A DNA stretch of 64,000 nucleotides from Usitatibacter rugosus (GCF_013003965.1 NZ_CP053069.1:4061419-4125418); one strand, 5' to 3'; counted from the stretch's first letter, positions 7,800 through 20,022 are shown. Translations and numbers: made by a program. Notes: generated by a model not told the origin, from the letters alone.

Positions 7800-8128
7800 C
7801 GCTTCGCCTTCGCTTCAGCGCGGATCTGCTCCAGCGAGTCGTCCACGCGCGCGATGGCGCGCACGTCGTAGCCCGCGTCCTTCAGCTGCGAGACGAGTGT
7901 CGCGTCGTCGATGTCCTGCCCGTCCTTCAGGGAAACGGCCACCACCTTGTGCTCGAGGCTCACGAACACGGCCTGCGTGGGAGCCATCGATTTCAGCTTC
8001 TTCTCGATGCCCTGCGCGCAGAACGCGCACACCAGGCCGTGGACTTCCATCTTGATCGTCTTCGCCTGCGCCACGCCGGCCGCGAGCAGCGCGGCGGCGA
8101 ATACCAATGCCTTCATCGTGTTCTTCAT
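7796..8128 (-). CDS. Periplasmic heavy-metal-associated (HMA) domain protein, MerP-like
   Basis: A 110-aa exported protein: signal peptide to about residue 22 (VAQA), then one ferredoxin-like HMA domain with the metal-binding pair Cys34-x-x-Cys37 (LVCAFCAQGIEKKL). The usual MxCxxC is changed to LVCAFC, a form seen in some MerP-like and thiol-transfer proteins. The end of the domain reads LKDAGYDVRAI. ATG at 8128 has AGGAA seven bases upstream. It lies directly before the MerT-like gene and overlaps it by four bases, so the two probably form a carrier-transporter pair. Confidence 0.8.
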   Translation of the reverse strand: MKNTMKALVFAAALLAAGVAQAKTIKMEVHGLVCAFCAQGIEKKLKSMAPTQAVFVSLEHKVVAVSLKDGQDIDDATLVSQLKDAGYDVRAIARVDDSLEQIRAEAKAKR

Positions 8129-8136
8129 GTCGGTTC

Positions 8137-8790
8137 CTAGAAATTCATCATGACCATGAGCTGGAGGCGGCGCTCTCGATCCACGCCGCCCTCGATCCAG
8201 AAGTTGCCCTTGAAGAGGCGCAACATCGGGATGACCTCGGTCTCGTTCGGGAGGATGCCGCCGGTGTAGCGCCGCGCCTGCACGACGAACCAAACCGCGA
8301 GGTCCTCGTAGTCGTGCTCGAAGGGCGCGATGCCGAGTTGCACCGTGCTGACGCCATGCGTGAAGCGGCTCGACTGCCACCAGTCGGTCTTCGCGGACAT
8401 GTAGATGCGCCGCGTTTCGTAGTCGGCCTGCGCTCCGTAGCGCGCCGTGGCCACGCCCGAGAACGTGCCCCCGGCGTCGTAGCCGCGCGCCGAGGCGAGG
8501 CCGGCCCACGCAAAGACGTTGCCCTGTGCCGCCGGCAGGTTCCAGCGCTTCACGAGGTAGTTCGCCTGCACGCCGGCCATCTCGCGCTCGAACGACTTGT
8601 CGTCGGCGATGAGCTTCGTCGCCGCGAGGCCGCCCGACCACCAGTACGCGGGGGCGTAGAAGACCTGCGCTTCGCGCATGGTGTTGGTGCCGTACTCGGC
8701 CATGACCGTCCATCCGTCGGCGAACGCGATGGGCTTGGCCGACGCGAACCCGGGCAGCGCCAGGGCCAGCAGCAATGCGGATTTCCGCAT
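8137..8790 (-). CDS. Exported, probably outer-membrane beta-barrel protein of unknown function
   Basis: A 217-aa protein with a clear Sec signal peptide (MRKSALLLALALPGFASA). The mature part alternates aromatic and polar residues (MAEYGTNTMREAQVFYAPAY, RRIYMSAKTDWWQS) and ends in LMVMMNF; a terminal Phe is typical of beta-barrel proteins. I chose ATG at 8790 because AGGAG lies eight bases upstream; an in-frame ATG eight codons earlier lacks one. It is eight bases from the HMA gene, so the three are likely one operon. No family name can be given with confidence. Confidence 0.6.
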   Translation of the reverse strand: MRKSALLLALALPGFASAKPIAFADGWTVMAEYGTNTMREAQVFYAPAYWWSGGLAATKLIADDKSFEREMAGVQANYLVKRWNLPAAQGNVFAWAGLASARGYDAGGTFSGVATARYGAQADYETRRIYMSAKTDWWQSSRFTHGVSTVQLGIAPFEHDYEDLAVWFVVQARRYTGGILPNETEVIPMLRLFKGNFWIEGGVDRERRLQLMVMMNF

Positions 8791-8866
8791 GTCCAATCTC
8801 CTGAAAGAGTCCAAGGGGAAACGGCACGCGCCGGATCACCGGGCGTGCGGACACTTCAGCAGTGGG

Positions 8867-9247
8867 CTATTTCTGGAACCGCGCGTTCTTGATGCGAGGG
8901 GGTGGTGCGGTGGGCCGGGCGCGATCCGGCTCGGGGGGAAGTGCCAGGAGGACGGGAACCCAACCCTCCGATTTCGCGACGGGCGGCGCATCGTGCACCG
9001 GCACCGCGGGGACATCGACCTGCGGGTTGTCTCGCTGCTGCGCCTCGTCCTGGCAGGACTTCTGGCAGAGCGTCTTCGAGCCCGCGTCCGGCGCCTTGTG
9101 GCACGCGCCTTCGTCCATGGCCTGGTGCATCGCCTGCGGGGTTTCCCCCGTGAGCGGGCACGCGAAGCCGGCCATCGCCGCCTGCGAGGACAGCAGGGTG
9201 ACAGTTGCGAGCAGGGCCAGAAGTCGGCGGAAGGGGCGGCGGGTCAT
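8867..9247 (-). CDS. Exported Cys/His-containing protein of unknown function
   Basis: A 126-aa product with a signal peptide to about residue 26 (SSQAAMAG). The mature N-terminal half carries five cysteines and two histidines (FACPL, MHQAM, ACHKA, LCQKSC); the C-terminal half is proline-rich and basic (ALPPEPDRARPTAPPPR). The cysteine/histidine pattern and position upstream of the outer-membrane, MerP-like and MerT-like genes on the same strand suggest a periplasmic metal-binding role, as in small proteins of copper clusters. That is inference from composition and context; no domain is recognised. Confidence 0.55.
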   Translation of the reverse strand: MTRRPFRRLLALLATVTLLSSQAAMAGFACPLTGETPQAMHQAMDEGACHKAPDAGSKTLCQKSCQDEAQQRDNPQVDVPAVPVHDAPPVAKSEGWVPVLLALPPEPDRARPTAPPPRIKNARFQK

Positions 9248-9290
9248 GGTCTGTTCTTCAGATGCACATTTTACCGGATGGTTCCTGTCT

Positions 9291-9572
9291 TCAGGAAACG
9301 ACCTTCACGCCCTTCCAGAATGCCACGCGGCCCTTGATCTCCTTCGCCGCGTCCTTGGGCTCGGCGTAGTACCAGACGGCATCCTTGTTCTCGGCACCCG
9401 CGACGTTGAGGGAGTAGTAGTTGGCCGTGCCCTTCCACGGGCACACCGAGGTGTGGTCGCTGGGTACCAGCAGGTCGCGCTTCACCGATCCGATCGGGAA
9501 ATAGTGGTTTCCCTCCACCACCACCGTGTCGTTCGATTCCGCGATGACCGTGTCCTTCCAGATCGCTTTCAT
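9291..9572 (-). CDS. DUF427 domain-containing protein
   Basis: A 93-aa cytoplasmic protein that is one complete DUF427 domain, recognised by the opening AIWKDTVIAESNDTVVVEGNHYFP and by CPWKGTANYYSL and AVWYYAEPKDAAKEIKGRVAFW. The family is widespread, small and all-beta, without an agreed biochemical role. It overlaps the preceding PLP-enzyme gene by ATGA (9569-9572), so the two are translationally coupled, but I know of no functional link between them. Confidence 0.88.
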   Translation of the reverse strand: MKAIWKDTVIAESNDTVVVEGNHYFPIGSVKRDLLVPSDHTSVCPWKGTANYYSLNVAGAENKDAVWYYAEPKDAAKEIKGRVAFWKGVKVVS

Positions 9573-10714
9573 GAGATGGCCTGTTCGATGTCGTTGATGA
9601 GGTCGTCGACGTGCTCGATGCCGACCGAGAGGCGGACGAGGTCGGCAGGGCAGAACGTGCCCGGGCCTTCCACGCTCGCACGATGTTCCGCGAGGCTCTC
9701 GACGGAGCCCAGCGACGTGGCGCGCTTGAAGACTTTCAAACGTGCCGTGAAGTCCTTGCTCGCCTGCTCACCCGCAGCAACGCGCAGTGAGAGCATCCCG
9801 CCGAAACCGCCACTCATCTGCCGCACCGCGATGGCACTCGCAGGATGCGAGGCGAGGCCCGGATAGAGCACGTGCGAGAACCGCTTGTCCTTCTCGAAGT
9901 GGCGCGCGATCGCGAGCGCATTGGTGCTCGCGGCCTTCACGCGCAGGTGCAGCGTGCGCATGCCGCGCATCAGCAGCGCCGCCTCGAAGGGGCCGAGGAT
10001 CGCGCCGCCGCCGCCGCGCACGTAGCGGATGCGCTTCCAGAGGTCATCGTCTCGCGCGGTCGCGAGCACGCCCGCGATCACGTCCGAGTGGCCGTTCAGG
10101 TATTTCGTGGCGGAGTGCATGACGAGATCGGCGCCCAGCTCGATCGGCCGCGTGAGCACGGGCGTGGCGCAGGTCGAATCCACCGCGAGCACCGCGCCCG
10201 CCGCGTGCACGGCACGGGCCGCGTCCGCGATATCGGTCACATCCCAGGTGGGATTGGCCGGCGTCTCGACCCACACGAGCCGCGTCTTCTTCTCGCCGAC
10301 GCGCTTCGCCAAGTCGCCCGGATCGGCGTTGTCGTAGAAATCCACGACGAGGCCCCAGGGCACCGCGAACTCCAGCAGCCACTTGCGGAAGGCCCAGTAC
10401 ATGTTGCGCGGGGCCAGCACCCGGTCGCCGGCCGCGAGCGACTGGAACACCGCCGCCGAGGCGGCCTGCCCCGAGGCGAAGAGCATGGCCGAAGGCGCGC
10501 CTTCCAGCGCCGCGATCAGCGCCTCCGGCTGGTCGTAGCCCGGATTGTCGGCGCGCGAATACACGCGGCCGCCGGGATAGGTGCCGTCCCCGCTGCGCTC
10601 GTAGGTCGTCGAGACGTGGATCGGCGGCACGATGTCCGCATAGGGCTGGGCCACGCGGCCGAGGCCTTGCGCGGCGAGTGTTTCCGGATGGAGCGTGGGG
10701 TCTTTCGGATTCAT
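9569..10714 (-). CDS. Trans-sulfuration family PLP enzyme (cystathionine lyase/synthase-like)
   Basis: Cytoplasmic Cys/Met-metabolism PLP enzyme of 381 aa. It shows the fold-type I features of MetB/MetC/MetZ proteins: the substrate-loop Tyr in [28 protein letters not shown], the cofactor Asp in VDSTCATP, the Schiff-base Lys in [13 protein letters not shown], and [14 protein letters not shown] near the C-terminus. Beta-lyase, gamma-lyase and synthase activities cannot be separated from these motifs. It is divergent from metH with only 35 bases between start codons, which supports a role in methionine or homocysteine metabolism. Confidence 0.85.
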   Translation of the reverse strand: MNPKDPTLHPETLAAQGLGRVAQPYADIVPPIHVSTTYERSGDGTYPGGRVYSRADNPGYDQPEALIAALEGAPSAMLFASGQAASAAVFQSLAAGDRVLAPRNMYWAFRKWLLEFAVPWGLVVDFYDNADPGDLAKRVGEKKTRLVWVETPANPTWDVTDIADAARAVHAAGAVLAVDSTCATPVLTRPIELGADLVMHSATKYLNGHSDVIAGVLATARDDDLWKRIRYVRGGGGAILGPFEAALLMRGMRTLHLRVKAASTNALAIARHFEKDKRFSHVLYPGLASHPASAIAVRQMSGGFGGMLSLRVAAGEQASKDFTARLKVFKRATSLGSVESLAEHRASVEGPGTFCPADLVRLSVGIEHVDDLINDIEQAIS

Positions 10715-10737
10715 GGCGGAGACGGGAGAGGGTCAGG

Positions 10738-10743
10738 GATAAT
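10738..10743 (+). promoter_or_regulatory. Candidate -10 element of metH (leaderless-type)
   Basis: GATAAT ends six bases before the metH ATG at 10750, which would put transcription start at or next to the initiation codon. No good -35 is visible. Because the neighbouring gene starts at 10714, the whole divergent promoter must fit in 35 bases or reach into coding sequence. An AGGG run (10735-10738) could instead serve as a distant ribosome site. Confidence 0.4.
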
Positions 10744-10749
10744 AACGCC

Positions 10750-14456
<3,707 letters not shown>

Positions 14457-14457
<1 letters not shown>

Positions 14458-15416
14458 TGCGTCGCCTCCTGTTCCTGTTCGTCCTGGCACTCGCGGGACA
14501 CGCGTTCGCCGACTGGACGCCCACTCGACCCGTGAAGCTCGTCGTACCGTTCGCGGCCGGCGGACAACCCGACGTCGTCGCGCGCACGCTCGCCGAACCG
14601 CTGTCGAAAGCGCTCGGCCAACCCGTCGTCGTGGAGAACCGTCCCGGGGCCGGCGGCAACATCGCGGCGGAGGTCGTCGCAAGGAGCGCGCCCGATGGGC
14701 TCACGCTCCTCGTCGGCACCAACGGCCCGCTCGTCGTGAGCCCGGCGCTCTACAAGGACCTTCCCTACGATCCGCTGCGCGACCTGGCACCCATCACGCT
14801 GGTCGGCACCTCGCCCAACCTGATCGCGGTGAATGCGTCGCTCCGCATCGCGACGTTGAAGGAGCTTGTGTCGCGCGCGAAGGCCGAGCCGGGCAAGCTC
14901 AACTTCGCCTCCGTCGGGAAGGGAAGCATCTCGCAGCTCTCGATGGAGCTGCTGAATGGCGCGGCCGGCATTCGCACGGTCCACATCCCGTACAACGGTG
15001 GCGCGCCTGCGGTGATGGCGCTCGTGGCCGGCGACGTGCAACTGCTGTCGCTCAACCCGACGGCGCTGATTCCGCAGGTCGAAGCCGGCAAGGTGAGGGT
15101 CCTCGCGCAAACTTCGGCGAAGCGCTCGCCGCTGATCGCGAACGTGCCGACGGTCGCGGAGTCGGGCTATCCCGGCTTCGAGGCCGACGTGTGGATCGCC
15201 GTGATGGCGCCCGCGAAGACGCCGCCCGAAGCCCTCGCACGCCTGAACGCCGAACTCGTGCGCATCATCCGGAGCCCCGAGCTGAAGGCGAGCCTGTGGG
15301 ATCGCCAATGGATCGATCCGGTGGGCTCCACGCCCGAGGCGCTCGCGGAGCGCTTGCGGACCGAGCGCGAGCGCTGGGCGCGCGCCGCGAGCGCCCTGAA
15401 CCTCACGCTCGACTAG
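14457..15416 (+). CDS. Bug/TctC family tripartite tricarboxylate receptor
   Basis: Periplasmic solute-binding protein of 319 aa, the expanded Bordetella-type Bug family that binds carboxylates or related small molecules. A signal peptide (RRLLFLFVLALAGHAFA) leads into PVKLVVPFAAGGQPDVVAR, then PVVVENRPGAGGNIAAE and YDPLRDLAPITLVGTSPN, all hallmark segments. No TctA/TctB membrane subunits are adjacent, which is common for orphan Bug proteins. The start is GTG at 14457, overlapping the metH TAG by one base. Position after metH looks like read-through packing, not pathway linkage. Confidence 0.9.
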
Positions 15417-15423
15417 CGCGGCG

Positions 15424-16275
15424 ATGATCGCCTTCCTGTCGGGCCTCTTCGTCCTGATCTGGGCGACCGGGTTCATCGTCGCCGGCATCGTCGCGGGACG
15501 CGCCGATCCGATCACGTTCCTGGCGCTGCGCTTCGCCTGCAGCATCGCGGTGTTCGCCGCGCTTTCCTTCGGCGCCCGCGCCGCATGGCCGCGCGATCCC
15601 CGGAAATGGCGCGACGCGATCATCGCGGGGATGTTGCTGCACGGGTTCTACACGGGCGGCGTGTTCTGGGCCGTGTCGCAGGGGCTCGGCCCGGGGCTCA
15701 CGGGACTCGTCACGGCGCTGCACCCGTTCTTCACCGCGATGCTCGCGATCCCGCTGCTGCACGAGCGCCTGTTGCCGCGCCAGTGGGTGGGCATCGCGAT
15801 CGGCGTGGTTGGCGTGGCGCTCATCCTCGAGCCGCGGCTCGCGGCCGGCGCGGGCGTCCCGATCCTGGCCCTCCTCGCCGCGGTGCTCGCCACGTTGTCG
15901 TTCACGCTGGGCACGATCTGGCAGAAGCGCACGAAGCCGGACATGGATCTCCGCGTGAACGCCGCGATCCAGTTCGTCGGCGCGACCGTGCTCACCGCGC
16001 CCTTCGCGTACGCGCTCGAGTCCAACCACTTCGACGGCAGTCCCGCGCTCTACGGCGCGCTGGCCTGGGCGGTGCTCGGCCTCTCCGTCGGCGGGATCTC
16101 GATCCTGCTGGTGTTGCTCAAGCGCGGCGCCGCGTCGAAGGTCGCGCCGTTGCTTTACCTGGCGCCGGCGGTGTCGGCGTTCATGGCGCTCGCGCTGTTC
16201 GGCGAGGCACTGGCGCCGGTCCAGATCGCTGGCATGATGCTCGCGGTGATCGGCGCGTTCGCGGCGCGCAGCTAG
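15424..16275 (+). CDS. EamA/DMT family transporter
   Basis: A 283-aa inner-membrane protein with ten predicted helices arranged as two EamA repeats: the first opens FVLIWATGFIVAGI, the second LAAVLATLSFTLGTIWQKR and ends VQIAGMMLAVIGAFAA. Drug/metabolite exporters of this group commonly efflux amino acids or other metabolites, but substrate cannot be read from sequence. It starts seven bases after the Bug gene. A second DMT protein is encoded at 41436-42305. Confidence 0.88.
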   Translation: MIAFLSGLFVLIWATGFIVAGIVAGRADPITFLALRFACSIAVFAALSFGARAAWPRDPRKWRDAIIAGMLLHGFYTGGVFWAVSQGLGPGLTGLVTALHPFFTAMLAIPLLHERLLPRQWVGIAIGVVGVALILEPRLAAGAGVPILALLAAVLATLSFTLGTIWQKRTKPDMDLRVNAAIQFVGATVLTAPFAYALESNHFDGSPALYGALAWAVLGLSVGGISILLVLLKRGAASKVAPLLYLAPAVSAFMALALFGEALAPVQIAGMMLAVIGAFAARS

Positions 16276-16295
16276 CCCCACCCAACCGGAACTCC

Positions 16296-16937
16296 ATGCG
16301 CATGAACCCACGCATCCTTGCCACCCTCGCCCTGCCCCTGTTCCTCGTCCTCGGCACGAACGCATCGAGCATGCCCACGCAAGAGAACGCGAACCGCCTG
16401 CGCGCGCTCGCGAGCGAGCACTCTCCGCAGATCGGCCCGGCCGACGCCAAGGTGCACATCGTCGAGTTCCTCGACCCGGCGTGCGAAGCCTGTGCGGCTT
16501 TCTATCCCGGGCTGAAGAAGCTCATGGCCGCGCATCCCGGTCGTGTGCGCCTTTCGGTGCGCCACGTTCCCTTCCACCGCGGCGCGGAGCCGGTCGCGCG
16601 CATGCTCGAGGCCGCCCGCGCGCAGGACAAGTACGTTCCCGCGCTGGAAGCGCTGCTCGCGTCGCAGGACCGCTGGACACGCGGTCACGTCGCAAACGCG
16701 GACCAGGCCCTCGGAATCCTCAAAGGCGTCGGACTGGATGTCGATCGCCTGAAGCGCGACATGGGTGCGCCGGAGATCACGCGGCGCCTGGCACTGGACA
16801 TGGAGGCCGCCAAGACGGTCAAAGTGTCGGGCACGCCGGAGTTCTTCGTGAACGGCCGTTCGCTTGCCCAGCCCGGACCCAAGGGACTGGAGGCGTTGAT
16901 CCGCGAAGAGGTCGCCCTCCAATACCCCCGCCCGTAG
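16296..16937 (+). CDS. DsbA-family thioredoxin-fold protein, exported
   Basis: A 213-aa protein with an N-terminal hydrophobic signal (ILATLALPLFLVLGTNASS) and a thioredoxin_4/DsbA-like domain. The opening VHIVEFLDPACEACAAFYP holds the redox pair in Cys-Glu-Ala-Cys; the cis-Pro region is KVSGTPEFFVNGRSL near the C-terminus; the helical insert lies between. It probably acts as a periplasmic thiol oxidoreductase. The CEAC active site differs from CPHC of classical DsbA and resembles those of suppressor or ScsC/BdbD-type proteins. It stands 20 bases after the DMT gene and is convergent with the patatin gene. Confidence 0.85.
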   Translation: MRMNPRILATLALPLFLVLGTNASSMPTQENANRLRALASEHSPQIGPADAKVHIVEFLDPACEACAAFYPGLKKLMAAHPGRVRLSVRHVPFHRGAEPVARMLEAARAQDKYVPALEALLASQDRWTRGHVANADQALGILKGVGLDVDRLKRDMGAPEITRRLALDMEAAKTVKVSGTPEFFVNGRSLAQPGPKGLEALIREEVALQYPRP

Positions 16938-16944
16938 CGCGGCT

Positions 16945-18012
16945 TCAGAGCGGCAGTACGAGGGCCGGATCGGGCCGCGCCGCGAAGGCGAGGAACGCCT
17001 CCGCCAGTCGATCGCTCTCGCTGATCGCGAATCGCCAGTACTTGAGGCGCGCGTCGTAGTCGTGCAGGTAGCGCTTGAAATCGTTGCGGTCGGGCAGCTT
17101 GCCGTGCGGCATCTTCGCGAGGTATTCGCGGGACGGCGCCACGAGCACCACGTTGTCCAGCCACTCGCCCCGCGCGCGCCGCCAGGGCATTGGCTTGTCG
17201 AGCCAGCCGGGCACGATGCGGTCGGTGAAGTGCGGGTAGAGCACGAGGCCCTCGGCGTGCTGGTAGGGCAGGTGCAAGTGATAGTCGATGATGCCGCCGT
17301 CCCAGTACGTGCCCAGGGGCGCATCGGGAATGTCCGCCACGCCCTCGAGCACGATCGGGATCGAAGCGGTGGCGACCAGCGCCTCATTGAGATTTCTCAC
17401 GTCGAGCGCCACCGCGTGCGTATGGAACGCATCGAAGCGATCGACCGCCATGAAGGGCGGACGCTCGCGGCGATCGTGGAACACGGTCCGCTCGATGAAC
17501 CGCGCGAGATGGCGGCGTCCCACGGCGTTGGCGAGCGCAGCCAGGCCAAAGCCCATGGGCGTGCCGTAGCGCGAATCCCGCTTCAAGGGGCCGAGGCCGC
17601 GCACGGCCAGGATGTGCAGCCGGTAGTTCGCATGGCCGAGGATCTCCGCCTCGCGCCCCGCGAAGAGATCCTTCAACAGGGCGCGGGCCGAGTCGGACAC
17701 GCTGCGTGCGCTGGGCTTCGCGCCATAGCGCTGCTCGGAGTAGCCCTTGGCGAAGCGTGCGAGGACCTCCGCCGGATCGCTGCAGCAAGCGGCGGCAAAG
17801 CGCCATGCTCCGATGGACGAGCCCACGAGGTGGCGCACGCGCGGCTTGGCCGGAAGCCAGTCCCCGAAGATCGCGCGGTCGAGCCCCGCGATGCCGAGGC
17901 CCTTGGGTCCGCCGGCGGCACCGGGAACGAGCGCGATGTCGGCCGCGTCGAGGCCATGCGTGCGGATGCGATCAAGCGCCTTGCGTCCCGCGCGGATAGT
18001 GAGGGGATTCAT
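16945..18012 (-). CDS. Patatin-like phospholipase family protein
   Basis: A 355-aa probable lipid acyl hydrolase. The oxyanion segment is PGAAGGPKGLGIAGLDR, the nucleophile Ser lies in VGSSIGAWRFAAA (G-x-S-x-G), and the dyad Asp is in YWDGGIIDYH (DGG). I chose ATG at 18012, where the patatin homology begins (MNPLTIRAGRKALDRI); longer frames upstream run antisense through the neighbouring gene. It is divergent from the OYE gene with 40 bases between starts. Export is not indicated, as no signal peptide is seen. Confidence 0.85.
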   Translation of the reverse strand: MNPLTIRAGRKALDRIRTHGLDAADIALVPGAAGGPKGLGIAGLDRAIFGDWLPAKPRVRHLVGSSIGAWRFAAACCSDPAEVLARFAKGYSEQRYGAKPSARSVSDSARALLKDLFAGREAEILGHANYRLHILAVRGLGPLKRDSRYGTPMGFGLAALANAVGRRHLARFIERTVFHDRRERPPFMAVDRFDAFHTHAVALDVRNLNEALVATASIPIVLEGVADIPDAPLGTYWDGGIIDYHLHLPYQHAEGLVLYPHFTDRIVPGWLDKPMPWRRARGEWLDNVVLVAPSREYLAKMPHGKLPDRNDFKRYLHDYDARLKYWRFAISESDRLAEAFLAFAARPDPALVLPL

Positions 18013-18052
18013 GTCTGCTATCTTCGCAAGAACCTCCTCTCCGTGCATTCCC

Positions 18053-19129
18053 ATGTCGAAACTCTTCTCGCCCCTGCGGCTGCGCACGGTCGAATTCCCG
18101 AACCGTGTCTTCGTTTCCCCGATGTGCCAGTACTCTTCCGAGGACGGCCTGCCCAACGAGTGGCACCTCGTGCACCTCGGCAGCCGCGCGATCGGCGGCG
18201 CCTCGCTCGTGCTCACCGAAGCCAGTGCCGTGACGCCCGAGGGACGCATCACGCCCTGGGACGCGGGCATCTGGTCCGAAAGGCATGCGAAGGAATGGAA
18301 GCGCGTCACCGATTTCATCCGCGCGCACGGCAGCGTGCCCGGCATGCAGATCGCGCATGCGGGGCGCAAGGCTTCGTGCAACAAGCCGTGGCTCGGGGGC
18401 AAGCCGCTCGCGCCCTCGGAAGGCGGATGGACGACGCTCGGCCCGAGCGCCATTCCGTTCGGCGACTATGCGGTGCCGCGCGCCATGAGCGTGGCCGAGA
18501 TCGAGAAGACGGTGGACGACTTTGCGAAGGCGGCCCGCTTCGCGCTCGATGCGGGCTTCGATGTCGCGGAGGTCCACGCGGCGCACGGATATCTCATCCA
18601 CGAGTTCCTCTCGCCGCTTTCGAACCATCGCACCGATGCGTACGGCGGCTCGCTCGAAAATCGCATGCGCTTCGGCCTGGCCGCCGCGAAAGCGATCCGT
18701 GACGCGTGGCCGCAGGACAAGCCCGTGCTCGTGCGCATCTCGGCCAGCGACTGGAAGGAAGGCGGCTGGGACCTCGAGCAATCGATCGTGTTCTGCAAGG
18801 CGCTGAAGGCGATCGGCATCGACTTCATCACCTGCTCCAGCGGCGGCAACGCGCACGACCAGAAGATCACGCTCGGCCCCGGTTACCAGGTGCCGTTCTC
18901 GCAGGCGGTGAAGCGCGAGGTGGACATTCCCACCGGCGCGGTGGGGTTGATCACCGATGCAGTGCAGTCGGAGCACATCCTCCACACGGGACAAGCCGAC
19001 GCCGTGCTCCTCGCCCGTGAACTGCTGCGCGATCCCTACTGGCCCCGCCACGCCGCGAAGATCCTGGGCGTGACGATGGCATGGCCCGACCAATACAAAC
19101 GGTGCGACACGGGGCCGATGGGAAAATGA
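18053..19129 (+). CDS. NADH:flavin oxidoreductase, old yellow enzyme family (YqjM/XenA class)
   Basis: A 358-aa FMN enzyme that reduces activated alkenes with NAD(P)H. Landmarks are Cys25 in SPMCQYSSEDG, which marks the thermophilic-like YqjM/XenA class, QIAHAGRKAS, the substrate-binding pair His175/His178 in VHAAHGYLIHEFLSP, NHRTDAYGGSLENR, and the C-terminal arginine-finger-like region. Start ATG at 18053 is placed by homology (SKLFSPLRLRTVEFPNR). Physiological substrate is unknown; electrophile or xenobiotic detoxification is typical. The glutathione transferase downstream fits that theme. Confidence 0.92.
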   Translation: MSKLFSPLRLRTVEFPNRVFVSPMCQYSSEDGLPNEWHLVHLGSRAIGGASLVLTEASAVTPEGRITPWDAGIWSERHAKEWKRVTDFIRAHGSVPGMQIAHAGRKASCNKPWLGGKPLAPSEGGWTTLGPSAIPFGDYAVPRAMSVAEIEKTVDDFAKAARFALDAGFDVAEVHAAHGYLIHEFLSPLSNHRTDAYGGSLENRMRFGLAAAKAIRDAWPQDKPVLVRISASDWKEGGWDLEQSIVFCKALKAIGIDFITCSSGGNAHDQKITLGPGYQVPFSQAVKREVDIPTGAVGLITDAVQSEHILHTGQADAVLLARELLRDPYWPRHAAKILGVTMAWPDQYKRCDTGPMGK

Positions 19130-19208
19130 GGCGCCCTGCCCGCCGGCGTTGAGCGGCGTCGCTTCTCGTCCGCTCCAACGCCGTTCCCGCTACCCGAGGC
19201 TTGTTTGC

Positions 19209-19227
19209 TCGTCCAATATTTCGGACA
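19209..19227 (+). promoter_or_regulatory. 19-bp inverted repeat (site A), same motif as the two sites at 21446-21484
   Basis: TCGTCCAATATTTCGGACA contains GTCC and GGAC half-sites. It matches two tandem 19-base sites downstream of the sigma54 activator gene, sharing TCC-N4-(T/A)T-N2-CGGACA. It ends 24 bases before the GST start and overlaps a possible -10 (CATAAT, 19226-19231). It may therefore be an operator of the activator encoded at 20023-21441. No sigma54 promoter is visible here. Confidence 0.5.
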
Positions 19228-19251
19228 TAATGGCCGGCCCGGAGGGAACCC

Positions 19252-19953
19252 ATGATCGATCTCTACTACTGGACCACGCCAAACGGCCACAAGATCACGA
19301 TGTTCCTGGAAGAAGCGGCGATGGAATACCGCCTCCACGGCATCAACATCGGCAAGGGCGACCAGTTCAAGCCCGACTTCCTTGCGATTTCGCCCAACAA
19401 CAAGATTCCCGCGATCGTCGACCATGCGCCGGCCGATGGCGGCAAGCCGATCAGCGTGTTCGAGTCGGGCGCGATCCTGCTCTACCTCGCCGGCAAGACC
19501 GGGACGTTCATCCCCAAGGACTTGCGCGGCCAGGTCGAGACGCTGGAATGGCTCATGTGGCAGATGGGCGGCCTGGGACCGATGCTCGGCCAGAACCACC
19601 ACTTCTCCATGTACGCCCCCGAGAAGATCCCCTACGCGATCGACCGCTACGTGAAGGAAACGAACCGCCTCTACGGCGTGCTCGACAAGCGCCTCAAGGG
19701 CCGCGACTTCATCATGGGCAAGCAGTACACGATCGCCGACATGGCCGCGTATCCGTGGATCAACCCGGATCGCCAGGGCCAGAAGATCGACGACTTCCCC
19801 AGCCTCAAGCGCTGGCTCGCCGCGATCCGCGCGCGCCCCGCCACGCAGCGCGCGTATGCCCGGGCGAAGGAGATCAATCCCTCGCCGACCTCGACCCGAT
19901 CCGAGGAAGAGCGAAAGATCCTCTTCGGCCAGGACAGCAGCGTCGTCAAGTAA
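19252..19953 (+). CDS. Glutathione S-transferase (YfcG/YghU-like, nu class)
   Basis: A 233-aa cytosolic GST. The N-terminal thioredoxin domain starts IDLYYWTTPNGHKITMFLEE, where TPNGHK is the catalytic Thr/Asn turn of the YfcG-type disulfide reductases. NNKIPAIVDHA supplies the cis-Pro and FESGAILLYLA the gamma-glutamyl-binding Glu-Ser. The C-terminal helical domain has FIMGKQYTIADMAAYPWI. SD GGAGGG lies just upstream of ATG. It precedes the sigma54 activator gene on the same strand, with a palindrome in between. Confidence 0.92.
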   Translation: MIDLYYWTTPNGHKITMFLEEAAMEYRLHGINIGKGDQFKPDFLAISPNNKIPAIVDHAPADGGKPISVFESGAILLYLAGKTGTFIPKDLRGQVETLEWLMWQMGGLGPMLGQNHHFSMYAPEKIPYAIDRYVKETNRLYGVLDKRLKGRDFIMGKQYTIADMAAYPWINPDRQGQKIDDFPSLKRWLAAIRARPATQRAYARAKEINPSPTSTRSEEERKILFGQDSSVVK

Positions 19954-19974
19954 GGCCCAAAACCAAAGAGCTCG

Positions 19975-19997
19975 ATAAAGGGGTCTGACCCCTTTAT
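19975..19997. repeat. Palindrome of the GGGGTCTGACCCC family, nested in a GGCCCAAA/TTTGGGCC stem
   Basis: Eleven-base arms (ATAAAGGGGTC and GACCCCTTTAT) flank a single central base. The outer pair GGCCCAAA (19954-19961) and TTTGGGCC (19997-20004) could close a larger stem. It begins directly after the GST stop and ends 18 bases before the activator start. It may attenuate transcription between the two genes. The same core occurs at 7343-7411 and 50237-50302. Confidence 0.75.
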
Positions 19998-20022
19998 TTG
20001 GGCCGCAGGAGGAGGAAAACCC

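Noticed and set aside
10678-10749. Upstream extension of metH (24 codons) as part of the protein
   Set aside because: Homology begins at ATG 10750; the extension would run across the start of the divergent PLP gene and has no conserved sequence.
10715-10749. Cobalamin or SAM riboswitch for metH
   Set aside because: Only 35 bases separate the divergent start codons, far too little for a B12 or SAM aptamer.
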